A stretch of 21,564 nt of DNA, from IMG/VR virus record IMGVR_UViG_3300007735_000470, positions 1 to 21,564 of that record; one strand, given 5' to 3'. Origin of the DNA: a virus. A program made the translations under genes and the position numbers. The notes beneath the pieces are model-generated. The model saw only the letters and a list, made by a program, of their open reading frames with translations. It ran no database searches and had not been told where the DNA came from. Shown piece after piece: positions 1 to 6,426 of the stretch. Within the stretch, counting starts at the first letter, position 1. The number at the start of each line of letters is the position of its first letter.

Positions 1-1
1 G

Positions 2-166
2 GCGATCCTGGGCTTTATAGGGGGTTGGGTGGCCTTGGGCGTTGCCTGCCTCAGCCGCCAGCGCCCCCTGCGCCCAGTGCCTTCCTGGGCCTTAAATTGG
101 GGGTACAGGAGCCAGGCTAAGCGTGCGATTGCTGGGATCGACACGCCGAAAGATTTATTTAATTAG
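2..166 (+). CDS. Partial membrane protein, C-terminal end
   Basis: An open frame enters from the left edge and runs 54 codons to TAG at 164-166. The predicted peptide starts with a hydrophobic stretch (ILGFIGGWVALGVACL) followed by a basic tail ending in KDLFN, so it looks like a single-pass membrane protein with a cytoplasmic C-terminus. Codon third positions are strongly G/C, unlike the AT-rich genes that follow. Frame 1 is also open to position 120 but its peptide is Pro/Gly-rich and less protein-like. The start lies outside the window and the family is not recognised. Confidence 0.5.
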   Translation, partial: AILGFIGGWVALGVACLSRQRPLRPVPSWALNWGYRSQAKRAIAGIDTPKDLFN

Positions 167-170
167 GTAC

Positions 171-199
171 TTGACTAGATAGACAGATGTCTATACATT
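171..199 (+). promoter_or_regulatory. Candidate promoter with embedded inverted repeat
   Basis: TTGACT at 171-176 is followed after 17 bases by TACATT at 194-199, a good sigma-70-type pair in the TANNNT form; TATACA at 192-197 with a 15-base spacer is an alternative -10. The spacer and -10 contain the inverted repeat ATAGACA-GA-TGTCTAT (179-194), placed where a repressor would block polymerase. It would drive the two small plus-strand genes at 239-755. A short GGGC/GCCC hairpin (209-221) follows before the ribosome binding site. Confidence 0.5.
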
Positions 200-238
200 T
201 ATCTCATTGGGCAAGGCGCCCTAAAGGAAGGCAAGACA

Positions 239-502
239 ATGAAGTTAGTAGCAACAGATCAGAAAGTAACAATTAAGTGGTTTGTATATTCAATGGGCGA
301 GAAACTTCCTCGCACTGCTGCAATGCGTGGCGCTTGGGATGGTTATGATTTCGAATGTTCTTGCGGATACCAAAGCAAAACTGGTGGAGCAATTAAGGCT
401 TGCGTAACAGAGATGATGGAAAAACACAAAATGTTTGAACACAATTACACATATCAATTATCAGATAAGCCAGTAGAACTTTTTGCTCACCTATACAACT
501 AA
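239..502 (+). CDS. Hypothetical protein, 87 residues
   Basis: This is a small soluble-looking protein of unknown function. The ATG at 239 is preceded by AAGGAAGG (224-231) with 7 bases of spacing, supporting the start. The chain contains aromatic residues and a central CSCGY segment (one CxC pair) but no complete zinc-binding set. It is the first gene behind the candidate promoter at 171-199 and is followed by a second small gene on the same strand, so the two probably form an early or regulatory mini-operon that ends at the shared terminator near 763-808. I do not recognise the family. Confidence 0.72.
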   Translation: MKLVATDQKVTIKWFVYSMGEKLPRTAAMRGAWDGYDFECSCGYQSKTGGAIKACVTEMMEKHKMFEHNYTYQLSDKPVELFAHLYN

Positions 503-545
503 AATAGAATTTAGGAAACTTCTCAATAGAAAAGGAAGGCACCAA

Positions 546-755
546 ATGAAAGCAGTAGAAGTAAGAAAATTAATTAAAGATAATTCTTTAAATAATTTAG
601 TTGCAAGAGGTAGAACAAATGGAATGGTAATAGTAATAGGAACTGCATCAAATGATGATTCAGCAATTCTTAATGAATTATTAAATGGATTCGGATATGA
701 ATTAAAATCATATAAATTTTTAAATCATTCTGAATACATAGTAAATCCTAAGTAA
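546..755 (+). CDS. Hypothetical protein, 69 residues
   Basis: Start chosen at ATG 546, because AAGGAAGG (532-539) lies 6 bases upstream. An in-frame ATG at 483 lies inside the preceding gene and has no comparable ribosome binding site. The product begins with a basic helix-like segment (KAVEVRKLIKDN), followed by a predicted strand (GMVIVIGTA) and a second helix/strand segment, suggesting a compact alpha/beta fold. Codon use is very AT-rich. The gene ends just before the bidirectional terminator. No family is recognised. Confidence 0.68.
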   Translation: MKAVEVRKLIKDNSLNNLVARGRTNGMVIVIGTASNDDSAILNELLNGFGYELKSYKFLNHSEYIVNPK

Positions 756-762
756 AAACACA

Positions 763-808
763 AAAAAATCCCTACCTCTGCCGACGGCTGGCGAGGTAGG
801 GATTTTTT
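763..808. terminator. Bidirectional intrinsic terminator
   Basis: The perfect 16-bp inverted repeat AAAAAATCCCTACCTC (763-778) / GAGGTAGGGATTTTTT (793-808) flanks a 14-base loop that can itself pair GCC/GGC. T-runs result on both strands, so it can end plus-strand transcription from 239-755 and minus-strand transcription of the late operon. The last two bases of the right arm are part of the epimerase stop codon at 807-809. Confidence 0.92.
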
Positions 809-1670
809 ATTGGGCTAGCGCTTGCGCTATTCCCTGCTCCAAAGAAATCTTTGGTTCATAAATCATATTCATATATCTTGGATTACCAACACGATATTCA
901 ACGCCAACTGGCGCGGTTGGATCAGTTTCAATTGGTGCTAAGTAACCAGCAGATAACATCATCATCTCTGCTAATTCAATAAAAGAGGTTGCCCTACCAG
1001 AGCAAATATTCATAACTTCAACGCCGTTAAGAACGGCTGCAAAAGTTGCTTCGACTATATCGTCAATGTGTACAAAATCTCTTACCTGATTACCAGTTCC
1101 CCATATTTTAAATGGAGATGCTTTTGCTTTTGCTCTAGCAACAAATGATGGGAATGGATAATCTAAAGATTGATCGTTGCCATATCCTGAAAATGGGCGA
1201 AGGATTGTTACCTTCAAGCCTTCATCTCTGGCATATTGCGCTAGCATCTCGCCAGTTAATTTACTCCAACCATAGGTTTGATCAGGAGTTCTAATGTGTT
1301 CTAAATTTATATCCTGCTCAGATAACATCGCTTTAAATCTTGCTCGCTGCAACATAATTGGATAAGCAGCAGAGGATGAGAAATAAACTATTCGCCCAGG
1401 GCGAGTTCTAAGCGCCCATTGAAATAGGTCAGAATCAATTGCCAGGTCAGTGGCAACTGCCAAAGGATTACCTTCAATGGTGGCACGGCCACCGACTACG
1501 GCTGCCAAATGAATTACAACATCAAAGTAGGTGTTATCGGTTGCAAAGAATTTGCGAGCCTCAGTGCCTGATTTAATATCAAAGCCAACTACATTATTAT
1601 TCTTTTTATCTAAGGCTCTATGAAATGCTTTACCTACAAAACCTTCATCACCTGTAATTAGGATTTTCAT
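807..1670 (-). CDS. NAD-dependent epimerase/dehydratase
   Basis: This is a short-chain dehydrogenase/reductase-type nucleotide-sugar epimerase or dehydratase of 287 residues. The N-terminal Rossmann motif is GDEGFVG (residues 7-13), followed by HLAA (54-57), the SSS active-site serine region (98-100) and YGWSK (Y133, K137), the catalytic Tyr-xxx-Lys pair. This set is complete, so it should be active on an NDP-sugar. The exact reaction (GDP-fucose synthase-like, UDP-glucose 4-epimerase-like or other) cannot be told from sequence reading alone. Its start overlaps the upstream glycosyltransferase stop by four bases (ATGA), implying coupled translation and joint work in virion or host glycan modification. 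It is the last gene of the minus-strand operon. Confidence 0.9.
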   Translation of the reverse strand: MKILITGDEGFVGKAFHRALDKKNNNVVGFDIKSGTEARKFFATDNTYFDVVIHLAAVVGGRATIEGNPLAVATDLAIDSDLFQWALRTRPGRIVYFSSSAAYPIMLQRARFKAMLSEQDINLEHIRTPDQTYGWSKLTGEMLAQYARDEGLKVTILRPFSGYGNDQSLDYPFPSFVARAKAKASPFKIWGTGNQVRDFVHIDDIVEATFAAVLNGVEVMNICSGRATSFIELAEMMMLSAGYLAPIETDPTAPVGVEYRVGNPRYMNMIYEPKISLEQGIAQALAQ

Positions 1671-2341
1671 TTAAGTTTAGCCAGCAATGTTTGGTATTGA
1701 TCGCTAGCAATAAAATTATCAAAGGCTACTTTATCTGCTGAGTAAACTTCTGGCGCGTTTACCCTGGCGTAATTCTCATCCATCGGCGCTTTGCCGTTAA
1801 AGGCGTGGCAATGTTCAATGATTACATCAGGTAGATATTTAATCTTACCTAAATCCTGCCCAAGTTTTAGCCAAAAATTATCTAGGTATAAATGGCGCTG
1901 GCTATCAGGCACCATTCCACGCAAGGCTTTTACAATCTCACCCGACATCGCAACCGCAGTTGGTAGGGCTGAGCCTTGGAATAGATCGTTGCCATAAACA
2001 ATATCTGAACCAGAGTAAAGTTCCTCAACAAACTTCTCATCCCAGTTAGCAGTTCTTGGGCGGTGATCATCACCCATAAATGCAAAGTTATCAAACTCGC
2101 CTATAAATTGGCGGGCAATGTAATTTAATGGGTAAGCCATCCCGCCAGTTTCATTATGAATCATAATTACAGATTCAACTGGTAATTTCCAGGAGTACTG
2201 GCTGCGAGTTTCATCATTAAAATCTACAATATAAAATCTTTTAGCCTTTGTGTTTGTATCTACAAAAGCCTGTTCTAAAGCGAGGGCATTATCTGGCCGA
2301 CCTCTAGTTGGAATTAAAACTACTAAATCACTTTCTACCAT
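1667..2341 (-). CDS. Glycosyltransferase-like protein
   Basis: This is a predicted nucleotide-sugar transferase with a GT-A-like fold. The chain begins with a beta strand and the loop VVLIPTRGRP (about residues 7-16), and has MGDDH near residues 90-93, the position of the metal-binding DxD-type motif. It is similar in style to small glycosyltransferases of actinophages. The start is set at ATG 2341 (224 residues) because GGGGGAG lies 8 bases upstream; a longer frame to 2422 would overlap the upstream gene by 95 bases and add an unlikely N-terminus. It overlaps the DUF6378 gene by 14 bases and the downstream epimerase by 4. It probably transfers the sugar made or modified by the neighbouring epimerase. 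Confidence 0.78.
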   Translation of the reverse strand: MVESDLVVLIPTRGRPDNALALEQAFVDTNTKAKRFYIVDFNDETRSQYSWKLPVESVIMIHNETGGMAYPLNYIARQFIGEFDNFAFMGDDHRPRTANWDEKFVEELYSGSDIVYGNDLFQGSALPTAVAMSGEIVKALRGMVPDSQRHLYLDNFWLKLGQDLGKIKYLPDVIIEHCHAFNGKAPMDENYARVNAPEVYSADKVAFDNFIASDQYQTLLAKLK

Positions 2342-2594
2342 TTGCCAACTCCCCCGCAATAGCAAAATAAGCCGCACCATCAATGAAGTTATCATCTTTG
2401 CAGGTTTCCATTGATCTTGCAATCTTAATTAAGGCACAAATCATAGCGCTTTGTTCTGGTGAAACTGGAACTTCAAGATAGGTAGATATGAATTGACTAA
2501 TCCGATTGAAGTTTACTTCAGGCGTGCCATAGGCTGATTGCCTATCAGAATGAGTTAGCCTTTTAGCCTCATCTAAAATTTTCCCCCGATCCAT
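2328..2594 (-). CDS. DUF6378 domain protein
   Basis: This 88-residue protein matches the pattern of the phage DUF6378 family: an N-terminal ILDEAKRLTHSDRQSAYG segment, a central NFNRISQF helix, then the ICALIKIAR and DNFIDGAAYFAIAGE helices. The helical layout with acidic residues is reminiscent of the MazG/all-alpha NTP pyrophosphatase class, but enzymatic activity is not shown here. The gene sits 3 bases after the holin-like gene and overlaps the glycosyltransferase start. It is an accessory gene at the end of the lysis cassette. Confidence 0.85.
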   Translation of the reverse strand: MDRGKILDEAKRLTHSDRQSAYGTPEVNFNRISQFISTYLEVPVSPEQSAMICALIKIARSMETCKDDNFIDGAAYFAIAGELANGRK

Positions 2595-2597
2595 AGG

Positions 2598-2810
2598 TTA
2601 CTTAGAACCTAGGCCGTACTCTTGCTCGGTCTTATCAGCCCATTTAGCAAGAGGCGCAGTTAAGCCACCAATTAGGATTGCGTACTGAGGAGCAAGATCA
2701 GAAGCCAATGCAATTCCCATTGTTACTGCTGAGGCTAGTACTGCTCTTGCATAAGATTTAAATGCAGCGATTGTTTTTGGGTCTTTTAATTTAGCGGTTA
2801 ATTTATTCAT
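2598..2810 (-). CDS. Small membrane protein, holin candidate
   Basis: The 70-residue product has a basic N-terminus, a hydrophobic stretch rich in Ala/Val/Ile (around AVLASAVTMGIALASDLA) and a second, weaker hydrophobic segment (YAILIGGLTAPLA), then a charged C-terminus ending GLGSK. This is the usual make-up of a small phage holin with one or two membrane segments. ATG 2810 is preferred over ATG 2816 because AAAGG is spaced 6 bases from it and 0 bases from the other. The gene starts 9 bases after the endolysin stop, which supports a lysis role. Confidence 0.62.
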   Translation of the reverse strand: MNKLTAKLKDPKTIAAFKSYARAVLASAVTMGIALASDLAPQYAILIGGLTAPLAKWADKTEQEYGLGSK

Positions 2811-2819
2811 TTTCATCCT

Positions 2820-3278
2820 TTAAGGGCGTGCAACACCCATAACTAGGGAGTAAGAGCGTTTCCTAAGATACACTCCATCTCCATTTGATTGGCTTCCTAC
2901 ACTACCACTTGAGGTATTACCCTCAATAACTTGTAGGTACTTTAGCGCAGTATTGTTCCATTTTACTATTCCAACATGATCAGGCTCAGAATCCTTATCA
3001 AATTGGAAAAATACAATATCCCCTGCCTGGGCTTGACCTACTGGAATTATCTTATTTTTCTTACTAAACCATTTTAGGCCAGCATCGCAGGAGGCAAAAC
3101 CCTTTTTACTTTGGGCTGCGATCTTAGTAATTAAACCAGCCTCATTAAAACACCAGGAAACAAAGGTAGCGCACCAAGGTTGATTATTTGCGCCATACCA
3201 TTTACCAAAGATGGTTTCATTGTTAGAACCTTCTTTGTAGCCAAGTTGTTTTTTGGCTACCTCAACCACTGTACTCAT
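2820..3278 (-). CDS. CHAP-domain endolysin
   Basis: This is a peptidoglycan hydrolase of 152 residues consisting almost entirely of a CHAP (cysteine/histidine-dependent amidohydrolase/peptidase) domain. The catalytic cysteine is in PWCATFVSW (C36), the histidine in PDHVGIVKW (H101) and the third polar residue in IEGNTS (E119/N121). CHAP enzymes cut cross-bridges or the amide bond in the cell wall. No separate cell-wall-binding domain and no signal peptide are seen, so export would need a holin. It lies between two small membrane-protein genes (2598-2810 and 3286-3504), making a compact lysis cassette. GGGGG upstream of ATG 3278 serves as ribosome binding site. Confidence 0.93.
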   Translation of the reverse strand: MSTVVEVAKKQLGYKEGSNNETIFGKWYGANNQPWCATFVSWCFNEAGLITKIAAQSKKGFASCDAGLKWFSKKNKIIPVGQAQAGDIVFFQFDKDSEPDHVGIVKWNNTALKYLQVIEGNTSSGSVGSQSNGDGVYLRKRSYSLVMGVARP

Positions 3279-3285
3279 TTGCCCC

Positions 3286-3504
3286 CTATTTGTTTTTAAC
3301 TAACAATCTGTAAATTTCATCAATCCGAACTTCTAATCTATCAACTTGATTGGTAATAGCATCAATGCGATCACGCACCGAGCCGCCACCATTGGGTTTA
3401 AGTTCGGATAGATAACTCTTAACCAGAAATCTTACACCTGCAATTAGAAATCCAATTAAGGTTCCAACTGAAACTGCAATTGCTGCCCATTCGTTAGGGG
3501 TCAT
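3286..3504 (-). CDS. Membrane protein with coiled coil, DUF2746/holin-like
   Basis: This 72-residue protein has one N-terminal transmembrane helix (WAAIAVSVGTLIGFLIAGVRF, about residues 6-26), a GGG-containing linker and a C-terminal amphipathic coiled coil (RDRIDAITNQVDRLEVRIDEIYRLL). The same plan occurs in actinophage membrane proteins next to endolysins (DUF2746-like) and in some class II holins. Its ATG overlaps the stop of the upstream gene (ATGA, 3501-3504), so translation is coupled. It is probably a holin partner or spanin-like accessory factor; the precise role is inference. Confidence 0.7.
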   Translation of the reverse strand: MTPNEWAAIAVSVGTLIGFLIAGVRFLVKSYLSELKPNGGGSVRDRIDAITNQVDRLEVRIDEIYRLLVKNK

Positions 3505-3755
3505 TTAGTAATAACCAATACCATCATAGTTACAGTTCCTGCTGAAGTTATAGCATAAATAGGAGATTCGTGATTATTCAAAGTTATTTTATCTCCATTA
3601 TCCATTCGGTATCCATTAGATGTAGTTACATCTGCTCCGCCAATAAAACATTGACCAGAACTAGAATGAAGGTAAACTCCCTCAGCAACACCATCTCCTG
3701 CAACCAATAAAGTTGCAGCAGTAGTAACTGTTACCTGACTTGAACTAATAGGCAT
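3501..3755 (-). CDS. Small virion-associated protein, 84 residues
   Basis: The protein is short, beta-rich and full of Ser/Thr/Val/Gly, with motifs such as VYLHSSSGQCFIGGADVTTSNGY and a hydrophobic C-terminal strand. Such proteins commonly sit beside tail fibres in actinophages and are thought to be small virion or appendage components. AAGGAG precedes ATG 3755 by 5-6 bases. It ends in an ATGA overlap with the membrane protein gene. The function is unknown; assignment to the virion is from position and composition. Confidence 0.65.
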   Translation of the reverse strand: MPISSSQVTVTTAATLLVAGDGVAEGVYLHSSSGQCFIGGADVTTSNGYRMDNGDKITLNNHESPIYAITSAGTVTMMVLVITK

Positions 3756-3764
3756 AACTTCTCC

Positions 3765-3851
3765 TTAAATAAGCCCCGAATCCTCAATAGCATCAACTGC
3801 ATCATCGATGCTTCTAGTTATATCTGGGAAATCAAAGAGCAGCGATCTCAT
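3765..3851 (-). CDS. Short overlapping ORF or +1-frameshift extension
   Basis: A 28-codon frame starting at ATG 3851 overlaps the end of the 76-residue protein (3832-4062) in the +1 frame and ends at TAA 3765-3767. It fills most of what would otherwise be a 76-base gap in a tightly packed operon. Its peptide (FPDITRSIDDAVDAIEDSGLI) is acidic and helix-like. There is no properly spaced ribosome binding site for its own ATG. Alternatively it is reached from the upstream gene by a +1 slip at CTT-TGA (3837-3832), the same slip codons used in bacterial prfB, which would give a 98-residue fusion. Neither route is proven. Confidence 0.35.
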   Translation of the reverse strand: MRSLLFDFPDITRSIDDAVDAIEDSGLI

Positions 3852-4062
3852 CCTCAGTTAAACCAAGTGCTGCTAATTTAGCCCTAGCACTGGCGGCGGC
3901 TGCTGCTTTCGCATCTGCCTCTGCTGCTGCTGCTGCTCTCTGATCTTCAGCAGTCAATCTTGCAGTTTCTAAATCTGCAATTTCCTCAGCAGTTAATGGC
4001 ACTACTTCGGTAACTCCAGTCTCGCAATTTACGATGACTTTTGTAGGTGTGTCTGTTGACAT
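3832..4062 (-). CDS. Alanine-rich coiled-coil protein, 76 residues
   Basis: A short N-terminal domain (VIVNCETGVTEVVPLT) is followed by a continuous charged/alanine-rich helix (EEIADLETARLTAEDQ..., then runs of A with E/D/K/R) and an ending GLTEDEIAAL. This plan is common in small phage proteins placed with tail fibres, where it may be an assembly helper or a stalk. AAAGGAG precedes ATG 4062. The stop codon context is CTT-TGA-T, and the +1 frame stays open for 22 more codons. Confidence 0.7.
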   Translation of the reverse strand: MSTDTPTKVIVNCETGVTEVVPLTAEEIADLETARLTAEDQRAAAAAEADAKAAAAASARAKLAALGLTEDEIAAL

Positions 4063-4077
4063 TGTGTTGCTCCTTTG

Positions 4078-4593
4078 TTATGCGTTGGATATGCCGTATA
4101 AATAAAATGATGAACCTGTTACAAGTGAACCCGAACCATCTAAGCCAAACTTAATTTGAGTTATAGCGGCTGTGTTTGACCATAACGCTGCCTCTGCCAA
4201 AATATAAGCAGTAGCATTATTTCTTTCTGCTACATCAAATATAGACATTGGTTTATTTTGACTAACAGTATAAGAAGGAATATATAACTCACCACTACTA
4301 AAAGTGCTTGCAGTACCGCTAGTTCCTGGAACCCTCAAATATCCTATAAAGGGTTGAGATGTTGCTCTAGCCGAAGTAGCACTCGCACCATCACCCATTA
4401 AATAAGTTTCACTAATACCTGATGCAGTTGCATTTAATTCTATATAGGCAAGTCTTTCTGTTACTGCGGCATCACACCTAGCCGAATAACGCAACACCAA
4501 ATCCGTATAGGTAGCAGGTATTGATGAGAAGGTAACAGATGCAGCAGATGATGTTAAAACATTTGAACTGATTAAGGTATATGTGGCTGGCAA
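4078..4593 (-). CDS. Tail appendage protein, paralogue 1
   Basis: This 171-residue beta-rich protein is one of three tandem paralogues. All share an N-terminal segment of the form S-x-VTFSSIPATYTDLVLRYS and a C-terminal segment of the form AAITQIKFGLDG...FYLYGI. The pattern is that of small phage appendage modules that probably form a beta-sandwich for receptor or glycan binding. The start is TTG at 4593, supported by AGGAG 6 bases upstream; no ATG fits. The AGGAG overlaps the stop region of the preceding gene. Confidence 0.75.
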   Translation of the reverse strand: MPATYTLISSNVLTSSAASVTFSSIPATYTDLVLRYSARCDAAVTERLAYIELNATASGISETYLMGDGASATSARATSQPFIGYLRVPGTSGTASTFSSGELYIPSYTVSQNKPMSIFDVAERNNATAYILAEAALWSNTAAITQIKFGLDGSGSLVTGSSFYLYGISNA

Positions 4594-4602
4594 AGTAATC
4601 TC

Positions 4603-5100
4603 CTATGCTTTCAAAATGCCGTAGAGGGTGGCGGTTGTGCCTGCATCAAAACTTCCAGAACTAAGTTTTAATTGTATACTTGTTATAGCAGAAGTAGAGC
4701 GATATAAATTGACTACTTTAGCAATACCATCAGTTGAAGCACCATTTGTATCACCTGAAAAAGATACTAAATTAGTCTTAAATGTTGAGCCAGCATAAGA
4801 AAAAATATCCACCTCAATTAACTTAGGTGTAGTGTGCAAGCCTAAAACCGATAAATCGCAATATGCAATACCAGTTGACCGACCACTATAAGCATTACTA
4901 AATGCGCCATAAAGTTGAGTGTTAGAATATAGTGATGATGTATCGGAATTGTAGGTCATCTGCACGCCAGCACCTGCACTATCTATTGCTACTAAAACTA
5001 TTCGCAAATCTGTCCAACTAGATGCAATAGAATTAAAATTTATTGATGCACTTGCACTACTCAAAGTAGTTGTAGCAATTTTATCGTATGTGGTTGCCAT
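4603..5100 (-). CDS. Tail appendage protein, paralogue 2
   Basis: This 165-residue paralogue of its two neighbours has the shared blocks SASINFNSIASSWTDLRIVL near the N-terminus and SAITSIQLKLSSGSF...ATLYGILKA at the C-terminus. ATG 5100 is preferred over an in-frame ATG at 5127, because AAAGG lies 5 bases before ATG 5100 and the upstream gene ends at 5102. The middle part differs strongly from the paralogues, as expected if it carries the binding surface. It is likely to be a virion surface or tail-tip component; the ligand is unknown. Confidence 0.75.
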   Translation of the reverse strand: MATTYDKIATTTLSSASASINFNSIASSWTDLRIVLVAIDSAGAGVQMTYNSDTSSLYSNTQLYGAFSNAYSGRSTGIAYCDLSVLGLHTTPKLIEVDIFSYAGSTFKTNLVSFSGDTNGASTDGIAKVVNLYRSTSAITSIQLKLSSGSFDAGTTATLYGILKA

Positions 5101-5101
5101 A

Positions 5102-5695
5102 TTATCCTTTGATTCCGTAAAGGGCAAAAGTAGATGAGGTTGTAAAGTTACTATTACCGCTAATAACGCTTATTGAAGTTATAGCGTTTGTATTCATCCA
5201 TAAACCTGATGCTAAACCTACGGAGTAATTAGTATTGGTAGTATTTCCATTAGCACCATAAAATCCGCGAACAGTTTTATATTTAGTAGTTGATGCGTAA
5301 TCAATAATATCTACAACGGCAACACCAAACTCATTTGCAGTAGTTCCATAAGCACCAGCAGCATCAAATCTAATTGTGCTAACACTTGCAGCCCCAAGTG
5401 CAGTTACAGCAGACCCATCTCCGTACATTTGATGCCTTGCGTAATTTGTACCTGTGTCTGAGTTAAACTGCATTTCTACTCGCAAAGCGGCCGCTACCCC
5501 TGAATATGTGTCTTTAGAAATCCAGCGCAGTTGAAGGTGTTTGTATGTATTAGGAATTGAGTTAAAGGTAACAGTAGTGCTTGAACCTGTACCAGTAGCA
5601 CTAGCAATAGATTCGTATGAACTGGTAGCGCCAGCAGCAAGTAATCCGCCATATCCTCTAGTTGAGGCATTAGCAAGCGTTGTAATTAACGGCAT
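5102..5695 (-). CDS. Tail appendage protein, paralogue 3
   Basis: This is the longest paralogue (197 residues). After a short N-terminal linker (TLANASTRGYGGLLAAG) it has SSTTVTFNSIPNTYKHLQLRWI and ends NAITSISVISG...STFALYGIKG. The extra N-terminus may attach it to the tail. A strong ribosome binding site (AGGAGGG) precedes ATG 5695, overlapping the stop of the tail-fibre gene. The three copies in a row suggest duplication followed by divergence in the central region. Confidence 0.77.
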   Translation of the reverse strand: MPLITTLANASTRGYGGLLAAGATSSYESIASATGTGSSTTVTFNSIPNTYKHLQLRWISKDTYSGVAAALRVEMQFNSDTGTNYARHQMYGDGSAVTALGAASVSTIRFDAAGAYGTTANEFGVAVVDIIDYASTTKYKTVRGFYGANGNTTNTNYSVGLASGLWMNTNAITSISVISGNSNFTTSSTFALYGIKG

Positions 5696-5708
5696 TGTTA
5701 TATCCCTC

Positions 5709-6413
5709 CTAAGCGAATTTAGTTTGAGTTTCTAATACTGTATAGGTTGGCGTTGCAGCAGTTTTAATAATTGTAAAAGAGTATGCGTCAATAGCGGAGG
5801 CATTTCCAGCAGAGATAGCGGCAGGAACTTTTGGAGTAACTGTTGAGCCGTCAATTTGAATTACATTTGGATAGTAAGCGGTTGCGCCATTAGTATTTAG
5901 CCAAACTAAAGTAATTGCATCACCTACTGCTAAAGCCGAACTGAGAGTTGCTCCACTTGAATAACGGAAATTAAGTGTATGGTTAGCGGTTGCGTTTGAT
6001 GTGTAATACCAAACTGAAGCGGTAGATACATCAAAGTTAATAGTGCCTGTTGCAGCCGAAGCGACAACATTTACATCTTCTTCAAAGCCTTTGATAATTA
6101 AATCTGATTGGCTAGTTGCAATATTAAGTGTAACAGTTCCGCTAGTTCCACCACCTGTTAAACCTGTACCAGCAGTTACACCTTCAATATCACCAGTTGC
6201 ACCTGATGCAGCCCAGGCTGATCCAGTGTAATACCAAAGAGAATTATTATCTTTGGTAAATGCGAATTGCCCCTCTTGCGGTGAGGTTATCGCACTATTC
6301 CTTGCGGCTTCACTTGCAAAGACTAAAATTCCTTGCATTAAGTAGCCGTTTACATCGCTTGCTGTTAAAACATCTCCAGTATTGAATGTTTTAAACCCTA
6401 ACCCTGCTGCCAT
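5709..6413 (-). CDS. Tail fibre-like virion protein
   Basis: This 234-residue protein has an N-terminal block GFKTFNTGDVLTASDVNGYL (about residues 6-25), a SPQEGQFAFTKDNNSLWYYTGSAW block, then GVTAGTGLTGGGTSGTVTLNI, which is the glycine-rich repeat commonly found in trimeric phage fibres, and a beta-rich C-terminus. This arrangement is frequent in actinophage minor tail or fibre proteins that follow the tail hub gene. AAGGAG precedes ATG 6413. It probably carries the N-terminal tail attachment part, with the three downstream paralogues as additional tip modules. Confidence 0.8.
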   Translation of the reverse strand: MAAGLGFKTFNTGDVLTASDVNGYLMQGILVFASEAARNSAITSPQEGQFAFTKDNNSLWYYTGSAWAASGATGDIEGVTAGTGLTGGGTSGTVTLNIATSQSDLIIKGFEEDVNVVASAATGTINFDVSTASVWYYTSNATANHTLNFRYSSGATLSSALAVGDAITLVWLNTNGATAYYPNVIQIDGSTVTPKVPAAISAGNASAIDAYSFTIIKTAATPTYTVLETQTKFA

Positions 6414-6426
6414 TGTTGCTCCTTAG

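Noticed and set aside
483-545. Upstream ATG 483 as start of the second plus-strand gene
   Set aside because: It overlaps the first gene and has no good ribosome binding site, while ATG 546 has AAGGAAGG at 6 bases.
1791-1997. Plus-strand open frame opposite the glycosyltransferase
   Set aside because: It is a shadow of a well-supported minus-strand gene; its peptide shows no family features.
2342-2422. Longer N-terminus for the glycosyltransferase
   Set aside because: It would overlap DUF6378 by 95 bases and lacks a ribosome binding site; ATG 2341 has GGGGGAG upstream.
3891-3945. GCT/GCA-rich tract as a microsatellite or CRISPR-like repeat
   Set aside because: It encodes the alanine-rich helix of the 76-residue protein; units are irregular and no spacers are present.
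5101-5127. Longer N-terminus for appendage paralogue 2
   Set aside because: ATG 5100 has AAAGG upstream and avoids overlap with paralogue 3.
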